This document shows, piece by piece, positions 1 to 9,453 of a stretch of 64,000 nt of DNA; the stretch's first letter is position 1, and each line of letters starts with the position of its first letter. The position numbers were made by a program, and so were the translations under genes. Source of the DNA: Daejeonella oryzae DSM 19973. Lineage in GTDB: Bacteria; Bacteroidota; Bacteroidia; Sphingobacteriales; Sphingobacteriaceae. Under the pieces are notes generated by a model that ran no database searches, was not told the DNA's origin, and was given only the letters and a program-made list of their open reading frames with translations. Location: the NCBI RefSeq assembly GCF_000422945.1, contig NZ_AUHA01000003.1, positions 62,001 through 126,000 on the forward strand, read 5' to 3'.

Positions 1-683
1 TTGGTCCAGGCGGCTTGCATGTTTAGCCATTGTTCATAATCTGGTTTCCATTTATTATCATAATAAAAAGTAAGCTGGTAATTTTTACTTTTTTCGTACG
101 TCTGGCCAAGCTCATTCTGATACCAATCGTCTACCGTCTGGTATGGAACATGTAATCTCCAGTCTTCAAGTCCGATGGGATTTTCGAGTATTAATTTATC
201 AACCAGTTGGGGATACATTAGCGTGAACCGGGTAGCCAACATACCGCCCATCGAATGACCTAGCAAACTAATATTATTTATCTTAAGAGTATCCAGAATA
301 GTTCGTGTGTTTTGAGCAAGCAATTGAAATGTATACTGAATACGATTGGGTTTGGATGATTTCCCAAAACCTATCTGATCCGGCATGATCACCCGATAGC
401 CATTTTCTGCAAGATCAGTTGCTGTTTGCTTCCAGTAGGCAGCATTGAAATTTTTTCCGTGAAGCAGAACCACAGTTTTTCCTTTTGGATTTTCAGGTTT
501 CAAATCCATGTAGGCCATCTTTAGGTCTTCACCCTGTATACGGAGATTTATGTAATGTACCTGAAATGGATACTCAACTGTTTCCAGATTAAGGCCTGCT
601 GGTTTATTTTTGCCCGGCTGTGCTATCAGTTTCCCCTGGATACAAAATATGGCAAGAGCCAGAAAAAACGATTTCATCAACAT
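1..683 (-). CDS. Secreted alpha/beta hydrolase, C-terminus cut by window edge
   Basis: The reverse strand is open from the window edge to an ATG at 683 (a second in-frame ATG lies at 677). The N-terminus is a signal peptide (MKSFFLALAIFCIQGKLIAQ). The oxyanion segment VVLLHGKNFNAAYW and the nucleophile elbow GHSMGG (bases about 245-265) mark an alpha/beta hydrolase fold; the elbow Ser is the expected nucleophile. The catalytic His would lie past the edge. The substrate cannot be told; relatives include epoxide hydrolases, haloalkane dehalogenases and esterases. It lies 20 bp downstream of another exported hydrolase in the same orientation, so co-transcription is possible. Confidence 0.85.
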   Translation of the reverse strand, partial: MLMKSFFLALAIFCIQGKLIAQPGKNKPAGLNLETVEYPFQVHYINLRIQGEDLKMAYMDLKPENPKGKTVVLLHGKNFNAAYWKQTATDLAENGYRVIMPDQIGFGKSSKPNRIQYTFQLLAQNTRTILDTLKINNISLLGHSMGGMLATRFTLMYPQLVDKLILENPIGLEDWRLHVPYQTVDDWYQNELGQTYEKSKNYQLTFYYDNKWKPDYEQWLNMQAAWT

Positions 684-703
684 ACTTTCGGTTAATTTGA
701 TTC

Positions 704-1561
704 TTATTTCCCTGTTAATTTATCCTTAAACAATCCCATAGTTCTTTCCCAGGCTAATTTAGCTGCAGTTTCATTGTACCGAGTCGGGGAACTGTCATTA
801 TTAAACGCGTGGTTTACCCCATCGTAAATAAATAATTTATAATCAATGTGATTGTTTTTTAAAGCCTCTTCGTATGCCGGAATTCCGGCATTGATGCGTT
901 CATCAAGGCCGGCATAATGAAGCATAATACTCGCTTTAATTTTTGGAACATCTTCTGTTTTTGCCTGTGAACCATAATAAGCAACGGCCGCCCGAAGTTT
1001 TGGATCATGAACCGCAAGTTTGTTGGCCATGCCGCCCCCCCAACAAAAACCAACACAGCCTGCTTTGCCGTTTCCGTCGGCATGCTTTCGCAGATAGTCA
1101 AGACCTTTAAGATAATTTTGAAGATTTTTCTCCGGGTCTAATTTGCCTATAAGCTCTCTGGCTTTGTCCTCATCCTCCGGAGTTCCTCCAAAAGGAGAAA
1201 GTGCATCAACCCCCATGGCTAAATATCCTTCGGAAGCAACTCTTTTTGTTACCTCTATTGTATGCGGGTTTAATCCGCGGTTTTCGTGGATTACCAATAC
1301 ACATCCTAAATGCTTTTTGCCTTTGGGCTTTACCAGAAAAGCTTTCATTTCACCATCAGCTCCGGGATAGGTAATGTTCTCCAGAATCAGGTTATCATCA
1401 TTAATCTCTGTTGCTGATGCATAATTGTTTTCCAGTAATGGCAAAACACTTAAAGCTAAAGCTGTGCTCCCGGTAAGGATTGCCAGTTTTTTCATGAAAT
1501 CTTTTCGCGAGATGCCGCTGTGCGTGTATTCATCGTAAAGAGTGATTATTTTCTGATCCAT
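704..1561 (-). CDS. Dienelactone hydrolase family protein, exported
   Basis: 285 aa. Residues 60-285 form a dienelactone-hydrolase-like alpha/beta hydrolase: nucleophile motif GFCWGGG with Cys173, Asp220 in YAGLDERI, and His251 in GVNHAF, giving the Cys-Asp-His triad of the family. The N-terminal 50 residues contain SRKDFMKKL followed by a hydrophobic stretch and ASA. This resembles a Tat signal (RK in place of RR), so export in folded form is likely but not proven. Family members open dienelactones or act as general carboxylesterases; the substrate here is unknown. The gene ends 20 bp before the start of the next hydrolase. Confidence 0.85.
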   Translation of the reverse strand: MDQKIITLYDEYTHSGISRKDFMKKLAILTGSTALALSVLPLLENNYASATEINDDNLILENITYPGADGEMKAFLVKPKGKKHLGCVLVIHENRGLNPHTIEVTKRVASEGYLAMGVDALSPFGGTPEDEDKARELIGKLDPEKNLQNYLKGLDYLRKHADGNGKAGCVGFCWGGGMANKLAVHDPKLRAAVAYYGSQAKTEDVPKIKASIMLHYAGLDERINAGIPAYEEALKNNHIDYKLFIYDGVNHAFNNDSSPTRYNETAAKLAWERTMGLFKDKLTGK

Positions 1562-1807
1562 ATAAAAAGAATTTTAGAGTAAATAAATCTAATTAAAATA
1601 TCCAGTAAATGCGTATGTGCGGGGTTTTCAGGTATGTGCATTTATCAGAAAATTTTTAATTCTTATTTTAATCTAATGCTGAGTAAGATAGAAAGGGATA
1701 TCCACGGAACCAGTCAGCAGCTGAATTAAAATGTCAGATGATCTTAAAATATTTGTTATACTTTATTTTTTAAGGAATCTGGATCTGAAAAAAAGAAAAA
1801 TATTAAT

Positions 1808-2992
1808 TTATTGAACCACCTGATCTTTTGATACCTGATTGATTTTTTTTGCCCGGTATATTTTTATCTGAAGAAATGAAATCATCAGCGCAAGGGAGAC
1901 GAGGATAATTAGCAACAACATATTAATTTCATGCAGAATGGAGGAGAAGTTACCTCCGTAAAATGCCACCTTTCTAAATCCGCTTAAAAAGTGCGTTAAA
2001 GGAATTACTTGTGCAATACCATTAATTACAGAAGGAATTGCAATAGAGGGCCAGGTAAACCCGCTAAGGACAAAGGCCGGAGTTGATATTACCATTAAGA
2101 GTTCTGTAGCTTTAAGCTGGCTTGGAATGAAAATAGAGAACAGCATCCCGATACACATGGAAGCCAGGGTTAATAACAGGGTTAATATGAAAACGCGGAA
2201 ATTGTAAATATCAATTTCAATATTAAACCATGGAAAAAACAAACTGACAACTATCCATAAACAAGGGATCATTAAGAGAAACGGAACCGATTTCAGCGCT
2301 ATCTGATAGACTGCCCAATTACCTGTTTTAATCAGTTTTATAAAATAACCATCCTCAAAATCTCTGGCAAAAACAAGTGCCATGGCTAAAAATATAACCT
2401 GCTGCATAATAGCTGCCAACAAACCAGGAAGCATAAAAGTCAGGTAGTTACCGGTAGAATTATAAAGCCTGTTGTAATTAATTTTGAAGCTTTCATAGGC
2501 AGACATTGCCTGGTCCGGATTTAAGCCTTGTTTTTTTAGGCCTTCAATTTCAATCCCTGCATTTAATGTCATTAAAACCGATTGGATGTGCTTGCTTGCG
2601 GTATTTGCATTTAAAATATTTGCCATATTTAAATCAACACGTACTTCCGGATGCTTTTTTTGCAAAATGGCTTCCTCAAAATTAGTAGGTAAGGTTATTA
2701 CTGCGGCATATTGTTTCACCGGCATTTCTTCTAAAATATTGCCTGGTTCGGCACGTACATCACTAACTGTTAAACCTTCATTATCATTAAAAGCATCAAT
2801 AATTTTATCAGTAAGCGGACTGTGATTCTGATCGATGATCACAATTGGTAAATCCACCACTTTTGCCTGCTGATAAACGTATCCGAATAAAATACCATAC
2901 AGAATGGGTGCGCCAAAGAATATGGCAAGCAATACATTGTTTGAAAATATACGCGAAAATTCTACCCGTACTAACTGAAAAAATTCTTTCAT
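1808..2992 (-). CDS. ABC-2 type permease (YhhJ/YbhR-like), inner membrane
   Basis: 394 aa. One membrane helix near residues 20-40, a periplasmic domain to about 180, then five more helices to about 380: the ABC2_membrane_3 layout of YbhR/YhhJ exporters. It starts 3 bp after the HlyD gene stop and is last in the order Crp, TolC, HlyD, permease, so it very probably forms a tripartite export pump across both membranes. No nucleotide-binding subunit is encoded in the cluster, so the ATPase must be elsewhere or absent. The substrate is unknown; homologous systems export drugs or envelope material. Confidence 0.85.
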   Translation of the reverse strand: MKEFFQLVRVEFSRIFSNNVLLAIFFGAPILYGILFGYVYQQAKVVDLPIVIIDQNHSPLTDKIIDAFNDNEGLTVSDVRAEPGNILEEMPVKQYAAVITLPTNFEEAILQKKHPEVRVDLNMANILNANTASKHIQSVLMTLNAGIEIEGLKKQGLNPDQAMSAYESFKINYNRLYNSTGNYLTFMLPGLLAAIMQQVIFLAMALVFARDFEDGYFIKLIKTGNWAVYQIALKSVPFLLMIPCLWIVVSLFFPWFNIEIDIYNFRVFILTLLLTLASMCIGMLFSIFIPSQLKATELLMVISTPAFVLSGFTWPSIAIPSVINGIAQVIPLTHFLSGFRKVAFYGGNFSSILHEINMLLLIILVSLALMISFLQIKIYRAKKINQVSKDQVVQ

Positions 2993-2995
2993 GGT

Positions 2996-3958
2996 TTATT
3001 TTTTAATTAATACCGTGGAGTTCGCATAGAATGTTTGCGCATCCGGGATTGAAACTGGAACTATTTTTAATTCATATATAGATTCAGAGAGATCATATAA
3101 TGGCGAGGTGCTTGTCACATCGGCATATTGAGCCAGTTGATTGATAGACAAAATCTTCGACTGAATCTCTTTTTTGGTGTATGGATTCACAATTATAATG
3201 GACGACCCGACTTTAAAATCGTAAATTTTAGATTCCGGCACTGTGAAACGAAAGTAAACCTCATTCTTTTCATACCCATTAAACAGCGTGTATCCGGGCG
3301 TTAGTAATTCCCCTTCTTTCAGGCTGATTGTTTCAACAGACATATCGGCGGGAGCGATTAAATACTTTTCGTCAGAAGCCGATTTAACCTCTTCTTTTGC
3401 CCCAATTGCCCTGTCCAACTGCCCCTTAGCCTGGGCTATCTGCTCTGTTCTGGCGCCTTTTATAACTTCATCTCGTTTAGCTTCCAGGGCAAATACCTGT
3501 GATTTGGCCATTTCGAGTTTCATTTTTACTTCGTCCAACTGCTGGCGACTCACCAGCGAATCTTTAAACATAGCATTCAGTCGGTCATAAGATTCTCTGG
3601 CAAATTTTAACTGCGCTTTTCCTGCGTCCAAATTCCCGTTTATCTGCCTTAACTGTTCTGATGTGGCTCCGTTATTTGCCAGGTCTAACTGACCTTTTGC
3701 AGATGTTATTGCGCCTTCGGCCTGCATCATTTTTGCATTTACTTCAGGAATATCGATATAGGCAAGTGTATCGCCTTTTTTCACATCCTGACCTTCCTGA
3801 ACATAAATTTTTGAAATTCTGCCAGCAATTTTGCTGCTTACAGCAATGGTTTCAAACTTGACCTTACCTCTATACGATGTAATTTCTTTGTCTTTACTGC
3901 AGGAATCCAGAATTAAGACAGACATGCAGCCCAGAGCGATATATTTAAATGATTTCAT
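2996..3958 (-). CDS. HlyD-family periplasmic adaptor, lipoprotein
   Basis: 320 aa. The lipobox ends at Cys20 (LILDSC), so the adaptor is probably lipid-anchored. Residues 30-70 and 205-245 form the two halves of a biotinyl-lipoyl domain (AGRISKIYVQEGQDVKKGDTLAYIDIPEV, here abridged in meaning to the usual HlyD lipoyl signature). A long Ala/Gln/Lys-rich helical hairpin spans about 75-195, with a beta-barrel domain after it. It links the inner-membrane permease with the TolC channel. Spacing is 16 bp from tolC and 3 bp to the permease gene, so one transcript is likely. Confidence 0.88.
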   Translation of the reverse strand: MKSFKYIALGCMSVLILDSCSKDKEITSYRGKVKFETIAVSSKIAGRISKIYVQEGQDVKKGDTLAYIDIPEVNAKMMQAEGAITSAKGQLDLANNGATSEQLRQINGNLDAGKAQLKFARESYDRLNAMFKDSLVSRQQLDEVKMKLEMAKSQVFALEAKRDEVIKGARTEQIAQAKGQLDRAIGAKEEVKSASDEKYLIAPADMSVETISLKEGELLTPGYTLFNGYEKNEVYFRFTVPESKIYDFKVGSSIIIVNPYTKKEIQSKILSINQLAQYADVTSTSPLYDLSESIYELKIVPVSIPDAQTFYANSTVLIKK

Positions 3959-3974
3959 TTTTTTGTATTTGAGA

Positions 3975-5348
3975 TTAGTATGTTAGGGTTCCTTTTGCGT
4001 AAAGAAGTTCAGTTACTGCTTTCCGCTCATCTGAATAAGATTCCTGCAATTTAAAATTGGCTTTTTCAAGATCGTTCAATGCATCGAGTACATCCTTTAT
4101 CGAGGCAAGGTCATTCTTATATTGCTTATTAACCATCTCGTAAGTATCAGTAGCAAGTTCTATTTCCTTCAGCACTATTTTAGTATTTTGTAAAGATGAT
4201 TCGTAGTTCAACTGAGCTTTTACAATGCTCAAAGCAATCATCTCTTCCGCTTCAGCTAATTGTTCGCCGTATTTCCGGCTTTCAAGAACCGACTTTTTGC
4301 TTTTTAACCGCGATTGATTGCCATCGAATAAATTCCATTTTATGCCAACTCCAACATACCAGCGGGGATCCAGAAGAGATAGATCATCTTCTATAAATTC
4401 ATAATGCCCTTTCAAAGCAATCTTTGGAATGAAATTACTCCTCTCCATTATCGCTTTAGCAAGACTGGCTTTTTCTGCTTCCTCCAATGCCCGAATTTCA
4501 TTTCTTTTGGCATTTGCAGAAGCAGGGTCAAACTGATAAGGCTTCAATTGCGGATTGATCAGCCTTAGTTTTTCTTTACTTTCGCCGGTTAACTGTTGCA
4601 ATACCTCGATCAGTAAAGTTTTATTGTTCTCAGTCTGCAGTTGTTTGGAAGCAAGCTGCTGCTGTGCAAGTTCAATTTTTTTGCGTCCGATAGGTGTGGT
4701 TAAGCCGTTTTCAATGGCCTTTCTCACGTATATTTCCTGCTCTTTCAAATACTTTTCTGAAGTCTCTAAAACAGTTTTTGACGCATTAACCAGAGCCAGT
4801 TTATCGTAAGTATCTATAATTTTTAAGGCAATTTTATCTTTCTCTGCCAGGCCGGCATAATTAACCGAAGCTTCTTTGTACTTGCTGGCTTTAAGTGCGT
4901 TACTGGCTTCAAACCCGCTAAATAATACCCAATCCACATCAACCGATGATTTCAGAATGTTCTTATCCTGTAAATAAGGTGTTTCTTTAATGGGGATATT
5001 CTGTGGAAATGGCGCATTGAATGGCAAGCCAACAGCTTCTTTAATAAGCAATTTCTGGGTTGATTCCAATAAATTTCGAGTATCACTATCAAAGCTGATA
5101 TTATCATCCAATCGGGTATACAATCCGTTTAAAGTAACTTTTGGAAGAAATACCGACCGGGCTAAATCCTGATCGGCTACAGCCTGCTGTGCGTCATACT
5201 TGTAATTATTAAGGGTATGGCTTTTAGTTAATCCCTTACTGATAAGTTCCCGTATAACCGGATCCAATTGTTGAGCAAATGAAACGGATGGTAAAATCCA
5301 AATGAAACAGCATATGAGTAAGCAGGTTTTTAAATTTTGTATTTTCAT
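3975..5348 (-). CDS. TolC family outer membrane efflux protein
   Basis: 457 aa with a cleavable signal peptide (cut near SFAQQ, residue 25). Two repeated helical halves with long coiled helices match outer-membrane efflux proteins, and the NLFDG motif around residue 340 (WNLFDGNQSR) is a frequent landmark in the second half of the barrel. It would be the outer-membrane exit duct for the adaptor and permease encoded immediately downstream. The start is 57 bp downstream of the Crp-type regulator stop. The substrate is unknown. Confidence 0.88.
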   Translation of the reverse strand: MKIQNLKTCLLICCFIWILPSVSFAQQLDPVIRELISKGLTKSHTLNNYKYDAQQAVADQDLARSVFLPKVTLNGLYTRLDDNISFDSDTRNLLESTQKLLIKEAVGLPFNAPFPQNIPIKETPYLQDKNILKSSVDVDWVLFSGFEASNALKASKYKEASVNYAGLAEKDKIALKIIDTYDKLALVNASKTVLETSEKYLKEQEIYVRKAIENGLTTPIGRKKIELAQQQLASKQLQTENNKTLLIEVLQQLTGESKEKLRLINPQLKPYQFDPASANAKRNEIRALEEAEKASLAKAIMERSNFIPKIALKGHYEFIEDDLSLLDPRWYVGVGIKWNLFDGNQSRLKSKKSVLESRKYGEQLAEAEEMIALSIVKAQLNYESSLQNTKIVLKEIELATDTYEMVNKQYKNDLASIKDVLDALNDLEKANFKLQESYSDERKAVTELLYAKGTLTY

Positions 5349-5404
5349 ATTAAACCTTATTATGTATTACAAAACTACGGGTATCATCAGACCTGCTATT
5401 TGAT

Positions 5405-5995
5405 CTATATCAAAAAATCAGGCTTTTTTTGATGATCACTCCTTCTGATGCGGCTTAAAGTTTCCTGTGTCATTCCCAGATAAGATGCAATGCTTCCCAG
5501 GGGTACACGGTAAGAAATATTCGGGAATTCGCTGAGCATATAATCATACCGCTCTTTTGCTGTTTGAAATTGTACCGCACTCAATTTGGAAATTGCTTTG
5601 GTAAGCATTTCTGTTGATAAAAGCCTTCCGAACTTTTCCATGTTGTGAAACTTGGTAAATAACATATCCAGTTTGGATCTTGAAATACTGTAAAGAATGG
5701 AGTCATCTAACATTTCCAGGTAATAAAGGCTGGGACTTTGCTGGAAAAAGCTTTCCAAGCTCGTCATGAATTTCCCTTCAGCAAAAAACCATTGGGTAAT
5801 TTCTTTACCATCTTTATTCAGATAAAAACTCCTTCCAATTCCATGCTCTATGAAATACAGTTTTTGGCATATCTGTCCTTCGCGAACAATCATTTCATTC
5901 TTAGATATGGACTGCTTTTCAAAACAAGAAGTTATCTCAGATAATTCATCCTCAGTGAAAGGGATAACTGTTTGTAGAAAAATGGAAAGTTTCAT
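5405..5995 (-). CDS. Crp/Fnr family transcriptional regulator
   Basis: 196 aa. Residues 15-125 are a cyclic-nucleotide-binding-type beta-roll (REGQICQKLYFIEHGIGRSF). Residues 150-190 form a winged helix with a recognition-helix-like segment SYLGMTQETLSRIRR. Family members bind DNA as dimers and respond to a ligand or redox cue; the nature of the cue cannot be read. It is the first gene of the export cluster, 57 bp before tolC and in the same direction, so local control of the pump is likely. The short C-terminal tail after RIRR is normal for Bacteroidota members. Confidence 0.85.
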   Translation of the reverse strand: MKLSIFLQTVIPFTEDELSEITSCFEKQSISKNEMIVREGQICQKLYFIEHGIGRSFYLNKDGKEITQWFFAEGKFMTSLESFFQQSPSLYYLEMLDDSILYSISRSKLDMLFTKFHNMEKFGRLLSTEMLTKAISKLSAVQFQTAKERYDYMLSEFPNISYRVPLGSIASYLGMTQETLSRIRRSDHQKKPDFLI

Positions 5996-6198
5996 GGATA
6001 TGGATATTTACAACTTATTGCCCGCAGATATTCAATTTCTGATTTAACCTAAAATGATTTATTGATCAGGGCAGATCCTGACAATTTCCATTTTAAATAT
6101 TAATTCAGCAACAATATTTCTTTATAAGTGGTTTTTAAACTGCGCATTAAATCGAATGTGGAATTTAAGATTTTCATTACACAGAAAAAATCATCTCT

Positions 6199-6384
6199 TC
6201 AGCGGCAATCCAGTTTCACGGCATATTTGCTGTAGGAATCAAAAACATCTATGCGTAATGCTGTATTGCCATTCAGGCTTATCCAGCTGAATTTGATATT
6301 TGCGAGATCTTTTTTAGGAATTTCACTTTCTGCATGAAAAATAGATCTTTCACAGAAAATACTTGCCTGCGCTGTACGTCTGAG
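6199..6384 (-). pseudogene. Orphan C-terminal gene remnant, 61 codons, no start
   Basis: This frame is open between an upstream TAG (6385-6387) and a TGA (6199-6201). It has protein-like composition (ends FDSYSKYAVKLDCR) but no ATG, GTG or TTG near its beginning. I do not recognise the family. It lies just downstream of two other broken genes on the same strand and is probably the tail of a lost small secreted protein. It could be a chance open frame; the low-complexity-free, hydrophobic/polar alternating sequence argues mildly against that. Confidence 0.3.
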
Positions 6385-6442
6385 CTAACAGAATAAAATC
6401 ACAATAATCTGTTTTCTTTTAATTGAGGAATTTCTTTTGCTA

Positions 6443-6712
6443 TCAGGCAGTTCTTACCTGATTGACAATTTCAAAAACGTGCTATTCATCGGTACCACAA
6501 CAACCCCCAAATACATTAAGAAGATTAAATAATTCTTTCATCTTTTTATTCACTGTACCTAATTCCTGTGGATTTCCCCTGTCTAATTCTGTAGCTTCAT
6601 CAAGCTCAGCATGATTTTTACAGGATGCATTTGCTCTGATTTCTTTTATACGTTTAGTCCACGGTTCATTTAAATGCATATACCTGAATGCTCCAATTGC
6701 TTGACATATCAT
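6443..6712 (-). pseudogene. Homocysteine S-methyltransferase, C-terminal fragment with in-frame stop
   Basis: The frame reads PWTKRIKEIRANASCKNHAEL, then LNVFGGCCGTDE, then TAG at 6482-6484, then continues in the same frame as HVFEIVNQVRTA to a TGA at 6443. GGCCGT is the zinc-binding cysteine pair of homocysteine/betaine S-methyltransferases, and the IRANAS...HAELDE segment is also family-typical. Only about the last 75-90 residues of a roughly 300-residue enzyme survive, and a nonsense codon interrupts even these. The upstream side is fused to a different gene fragment around 6670, so this is a clear pseudogene. Confidence 0.75.
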
Positions 6713-6845
6713 AATTTACAGCCATAGAAGGACCTCCTACTAATAGATTCAAGGCATTAGTATTTACAGAAAATTTGCGTTCCTGGGCAAAACTGTAATT
6801 TATGGCAAATAGAATTAGTAGTATATAAAGAGTTTTTTGTTTTAT
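6666..6845 (-). pseudogene. N-terminal fragment of a secreted protein (DUF3575-like), start codon lost
   Basis: The frame reads KQKTLYILLILFAINYSFAQ, a signal peptide, then about 35 residues of mature sequence (NALNLLVGGPSMAVNYDMSSNWSI), before a TGA at 6666. The signal peptide would begin with ATG at 6845, but the codon is ATA. The mature part resembles the first strands of DUF3575-type outer-membrane-associated proteins; that family call is tentative. Its 3' side overlaps the homocysteine methyltransferase fragment in another frame, as expected at a deletion junction joining two broken genes. Confidence 0.5.
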
Positions 6846-6879
6846 GAGAATGATTTTTAAAACTCTTTATCCATCATAT

Positions 6880-9012
6880 TTAATTCGTCACCAAAGAAAA
6901 ATCAATCTGCCTTTTACTCAAATCCACTTTTTTCACCATGATGGTTACCTCGTCACCGAGCTGGTATTTTTTCTTTTTTCGCTGGCCAATAATGCAGTAG
7001 TTCTTTTCGTCGAGCACATAAAAATCATCATTAATATCGCGTAAGCGAACCATGCCTTCGCATTTATTTTCAATGATTTCTACATACATTCCCCATTCGG
7101 TTAAACCGGAAATGATGCCCGTGAATTTTTCGCCAATATTATCTTCAAGGTATTCTGCCTGTTTGTATTTTACAGAGGCACGCTCGGCATCGGCTGCTTT
7201 TTTCTCCATTTGCGAGGAGTGGACAGACATTTTTTCGTACGATTCTTCACTCGCAGATTTACCTTCGGCAAGGTAATGTTCCAGTAAACGGTGTACCATC
7301 ACATCCGGATAACGGCGGATAGGTGACGTAAAATGCGTGTAAAAATCAAAGCCTAAACCGTAATGACTGGACTTTTTAGTGGTGTAAACCGCCTTGGCCA
7401 TTGAACGGATTGCCAGATGCGTTAACACATTTTGTTCCTTTTTCCCTTCTACATCATCCATTAAATGATTTAAGGATCGGGCAATTTCCCGTGAGGAAGT
7501 AGTATTTATTTTATAACCGAACTTTAAGGCAAATGTGGCAAAAGTTTGAAGCGTTTGTTCATTCGGCGCATCGTGCGCACGGTAAACAAATGTCAGTTTA
7601 TGTTTGCCTTTTCCTTTTTTAGAAATAAATTCAGCCACCTTACGGTTGGCCAGAAGCATATAATCTTCAATCAGTTTATGTGCGTCTTTACGCTCTTTCA
7701 CATATACTCCGACTGGTTTGCCGTTTTCATCCAGATTGAATTTAATTTCCTTGGTTTCAAAACTGATGGCTCCCTGTTTAAATTTACGGTCGCGTAAAAT
7801 ATAGGCCAGTTCGTTCAGCTTTAATAATTCTTCGCTGTATTCACCGGCTTTATTTTCAAGAATTTCCTGAGCATCTTCGTAACTGAAACGTTTATCCGAG
7901 TTAATAATAGTTTTGCCAAACCATTGCGCAGCCACGTTTGCCTCGGCATCTAATTCAAAAATAGCGGCAAAACATAATTTATCTTCCTGCGGACGTAAAG
8001 AACAAAGGCCATTGGATAATCGCTCGGGCAACATTGGTATCACCCTGTCAACCAAATAAACGGAAGTGCCTCTTTCAAAAGCTTCTTTGTCCAGGGCGGA
8101 ATCGGGTTTAATATAATGGGAAACATCTGCAATGTGGATTCCAACTTCAAAATTGCCGTTAGGAAGTTTCTGAAATGAAATTGCATCATCAAAATCCTTA
8201 GCATCCGCCGGATCAATAGTAAAAGTTAGAATTTCTCTGTAGTCACGGCGTTTGGAAATTTCTTCTGCCGTAAATACTTCAGGAATCTGATCTGCTTCTT
8301 TTTCTACAGCTTCCGGAAATGAAAGAGGGAAACCATAATCCGCCAGGATGGCGTTCATTTCGGTATTATTTTCTCCCTGTTTTCCTAATACATGAGTAAT
8401 TATACCGATTGGATTCTTAGCATCTTCGGGCCAGTCGACTATTTTAGCAATGGCTTTTTCAGCATTTTTTGCACCGTTGGTGTCGGATAACGGAATGAAA
8501 ATATCATGCAGCATTTTGCGGTCATCCGGAATGAAAAAGGCGAATTTATCAGAAAGCTTCACGATTCCGGTAAACTCCATTTTAGCACGCTGAATGATCT
8601 CTATAACTTCTCCTTCTTTTTTGCGGCCCTTGCTTTTTGCGTAGACATATACTTTTACAACATCATTATGCAATGCGTTTCTCAATTTCCTCGGACCGAT
8701 AAATATATCATCCTCAAATTCATCCTCGCTTACAATAAATGCAGATCCGTCGGCGGTCATATCAACTTTGCCCGTCACGTAAGTTTTAAGTTCTTTTAAT
8801 ATAAATTTTCCTTTTTCCGGCTCAGATAAAACTCCTCTGCGGGTTTCGGCTTTTAATATTGGAAGGATCAGGTCGCGTGTTTCGGGATCCTGTAGGTTTA
8901 ATTTAGCAGCAACCTGCTTGTAATTCAAAGGTTTATTTCCCGATTTTTCAAAAACATCAGAGATGAGTTTGGTTAAAACCTGGTCAAAGTTTGTACTTTT
9001 ATTTTTTGACAT
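6880..9012 (-). CDS. rnr: Ribonuclease R
   Basis: 710 aa, the usual length for Bacteroidota RNase R. Order: N-terminal winged-helix/cold-shock domains (1-230), RNB catalytic domain (about 255-580) with the acidic cluster in FTIDPADAKDFDDAISF that binds magnesium, then a C-terminal S1 domain (about 630-710, FTGIISGLTEWGMYVEI). This 3'-5' hydrolytic exonuclease degrades structured RNA and takes part in rRNA and tRNA quality control. It has a 440-bp upstream intergenic region and appears monocistronic. Confidence 0.95.
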   Translation of the reverse strand: MSKNKSTNFDQVLTKLISDVFEKSGNKPLNYKQVAAKLNLQDPETRDLILPILKAETRRGVLSEPEKGKFILKELKTYVTGKVDMTADGSAFIVSEDEFEDDIFIGPRKLRNALHNDVVKVYVYAKSKGRKKEGEVIEIIQRAKMEFTGIVKLSDKFAFFIPDDRKMLHDIFIPLSDTNGAKNAEKAIAKIVDWPEDAKNPIGIITHVLGKQGENNTEMNAILADYGFPLSFPEAVEKEADQIPEVFTAEEISKRRDYREILTFTIDPADAKDFDDAISFQKLPNGNFEVGIHIADVSHYIKPDSALDKEAFERGTSVYLVDRVIPMLPERLSNGLCSLRPQEDKLCFAAIFELDAEANVAAQWFGKTIINSDKRFSYEDAQEILENKAGEYSEELLKLNELAYILRDRKFKQGAISFETKEIKFNLDENGKPVGVYVKERKDAHKLIEDYMLLANRKVAEFISKKGKGKHKLTFVYRAHDAPNEQTLQTFATFALKFGYKINTTSSREIARSLNHLMDDVEGKKEQNVLTHLAIRSMAKAVYTTKKSSHYGLGFDFYTHFTSPIRRYPDVMVHRLLEHYLAEGKSASEESYEKMSVHSSQMEKKAADAERASVKYKQAEYLEDNIGEKFTGIISGLTEWGMYVEIIENKCEGMVRLRDINDDFYVLDEKNYCIIGQRKKKKYQLGDEVTIMVKKVDLSKRQIDFSLVTN

Positions 9013-9453
9013 TGTATTCTTATTTGTTTCTAATATAAGGCTTAACTTATTATAAACCTCAATTTTGTTAATCAGGATGTCATTCTGAGACTTAATATCT
9101 ACACATCTGAGCCTTGTAAATTACTACAGCAGTCTGAAATTCCAATTGTGTTTTTCCCAACATCAACCATAATATAAGCAATAATTAAGCTTTAATTACG
9201 AACGTTTTTCTAAGAGAATTGCTTTAGGTATTTCTAATTCCGCAATTAATTTATTTGTACACTCTTTCGGTAAACAAAATCAATTTTCGGAACTGAATCG
9301 TGTAAAAACGGATGATTAGAATAGGAGAGGAGATTTGTGGCTTTCTGGAAATGATTGAGATGTCAATTTTGGGAATTTGCAAACCAAAGATTTCTAATGA
9401 ATTAAACTTAAACATTCTTCTTAACATAAATCAGTTAAAAAGAATGTGTTGGT
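9013..9453. other. Intergenic region between the ABC ATPase gene and rnr
   Basis: 440 bp without a credible ORF, RNA gene or terminator-like hairpin. It should hold the rnr promoter on the reverse strand, but I could not find a convincing TAnnTTTG box. Two TCGG elements at 9267 and 9287 were compared with the boxes near 28.4 and 30.5 kb and rejected. Confidence 0.5.

Noticed and set aside
704-1561. Firm Tat-export assignment for the dienelactone hydrolase
   Set aside because: The motif has RK rather than RR, so Tat export is only suggested.
5996-6198. Possible small gene between the Crp gene and the remnants
   Set aside because: No ORF with plausible composition on either strand.
9267-9291. 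TCGG...TCGG pair resembling the 28.4 and 30.5 kb operators
   Set aside because: The period is 20 bp rather than 21, the second box is TCGGAAC, and no TAnnTTTG box lies at the matching distance.
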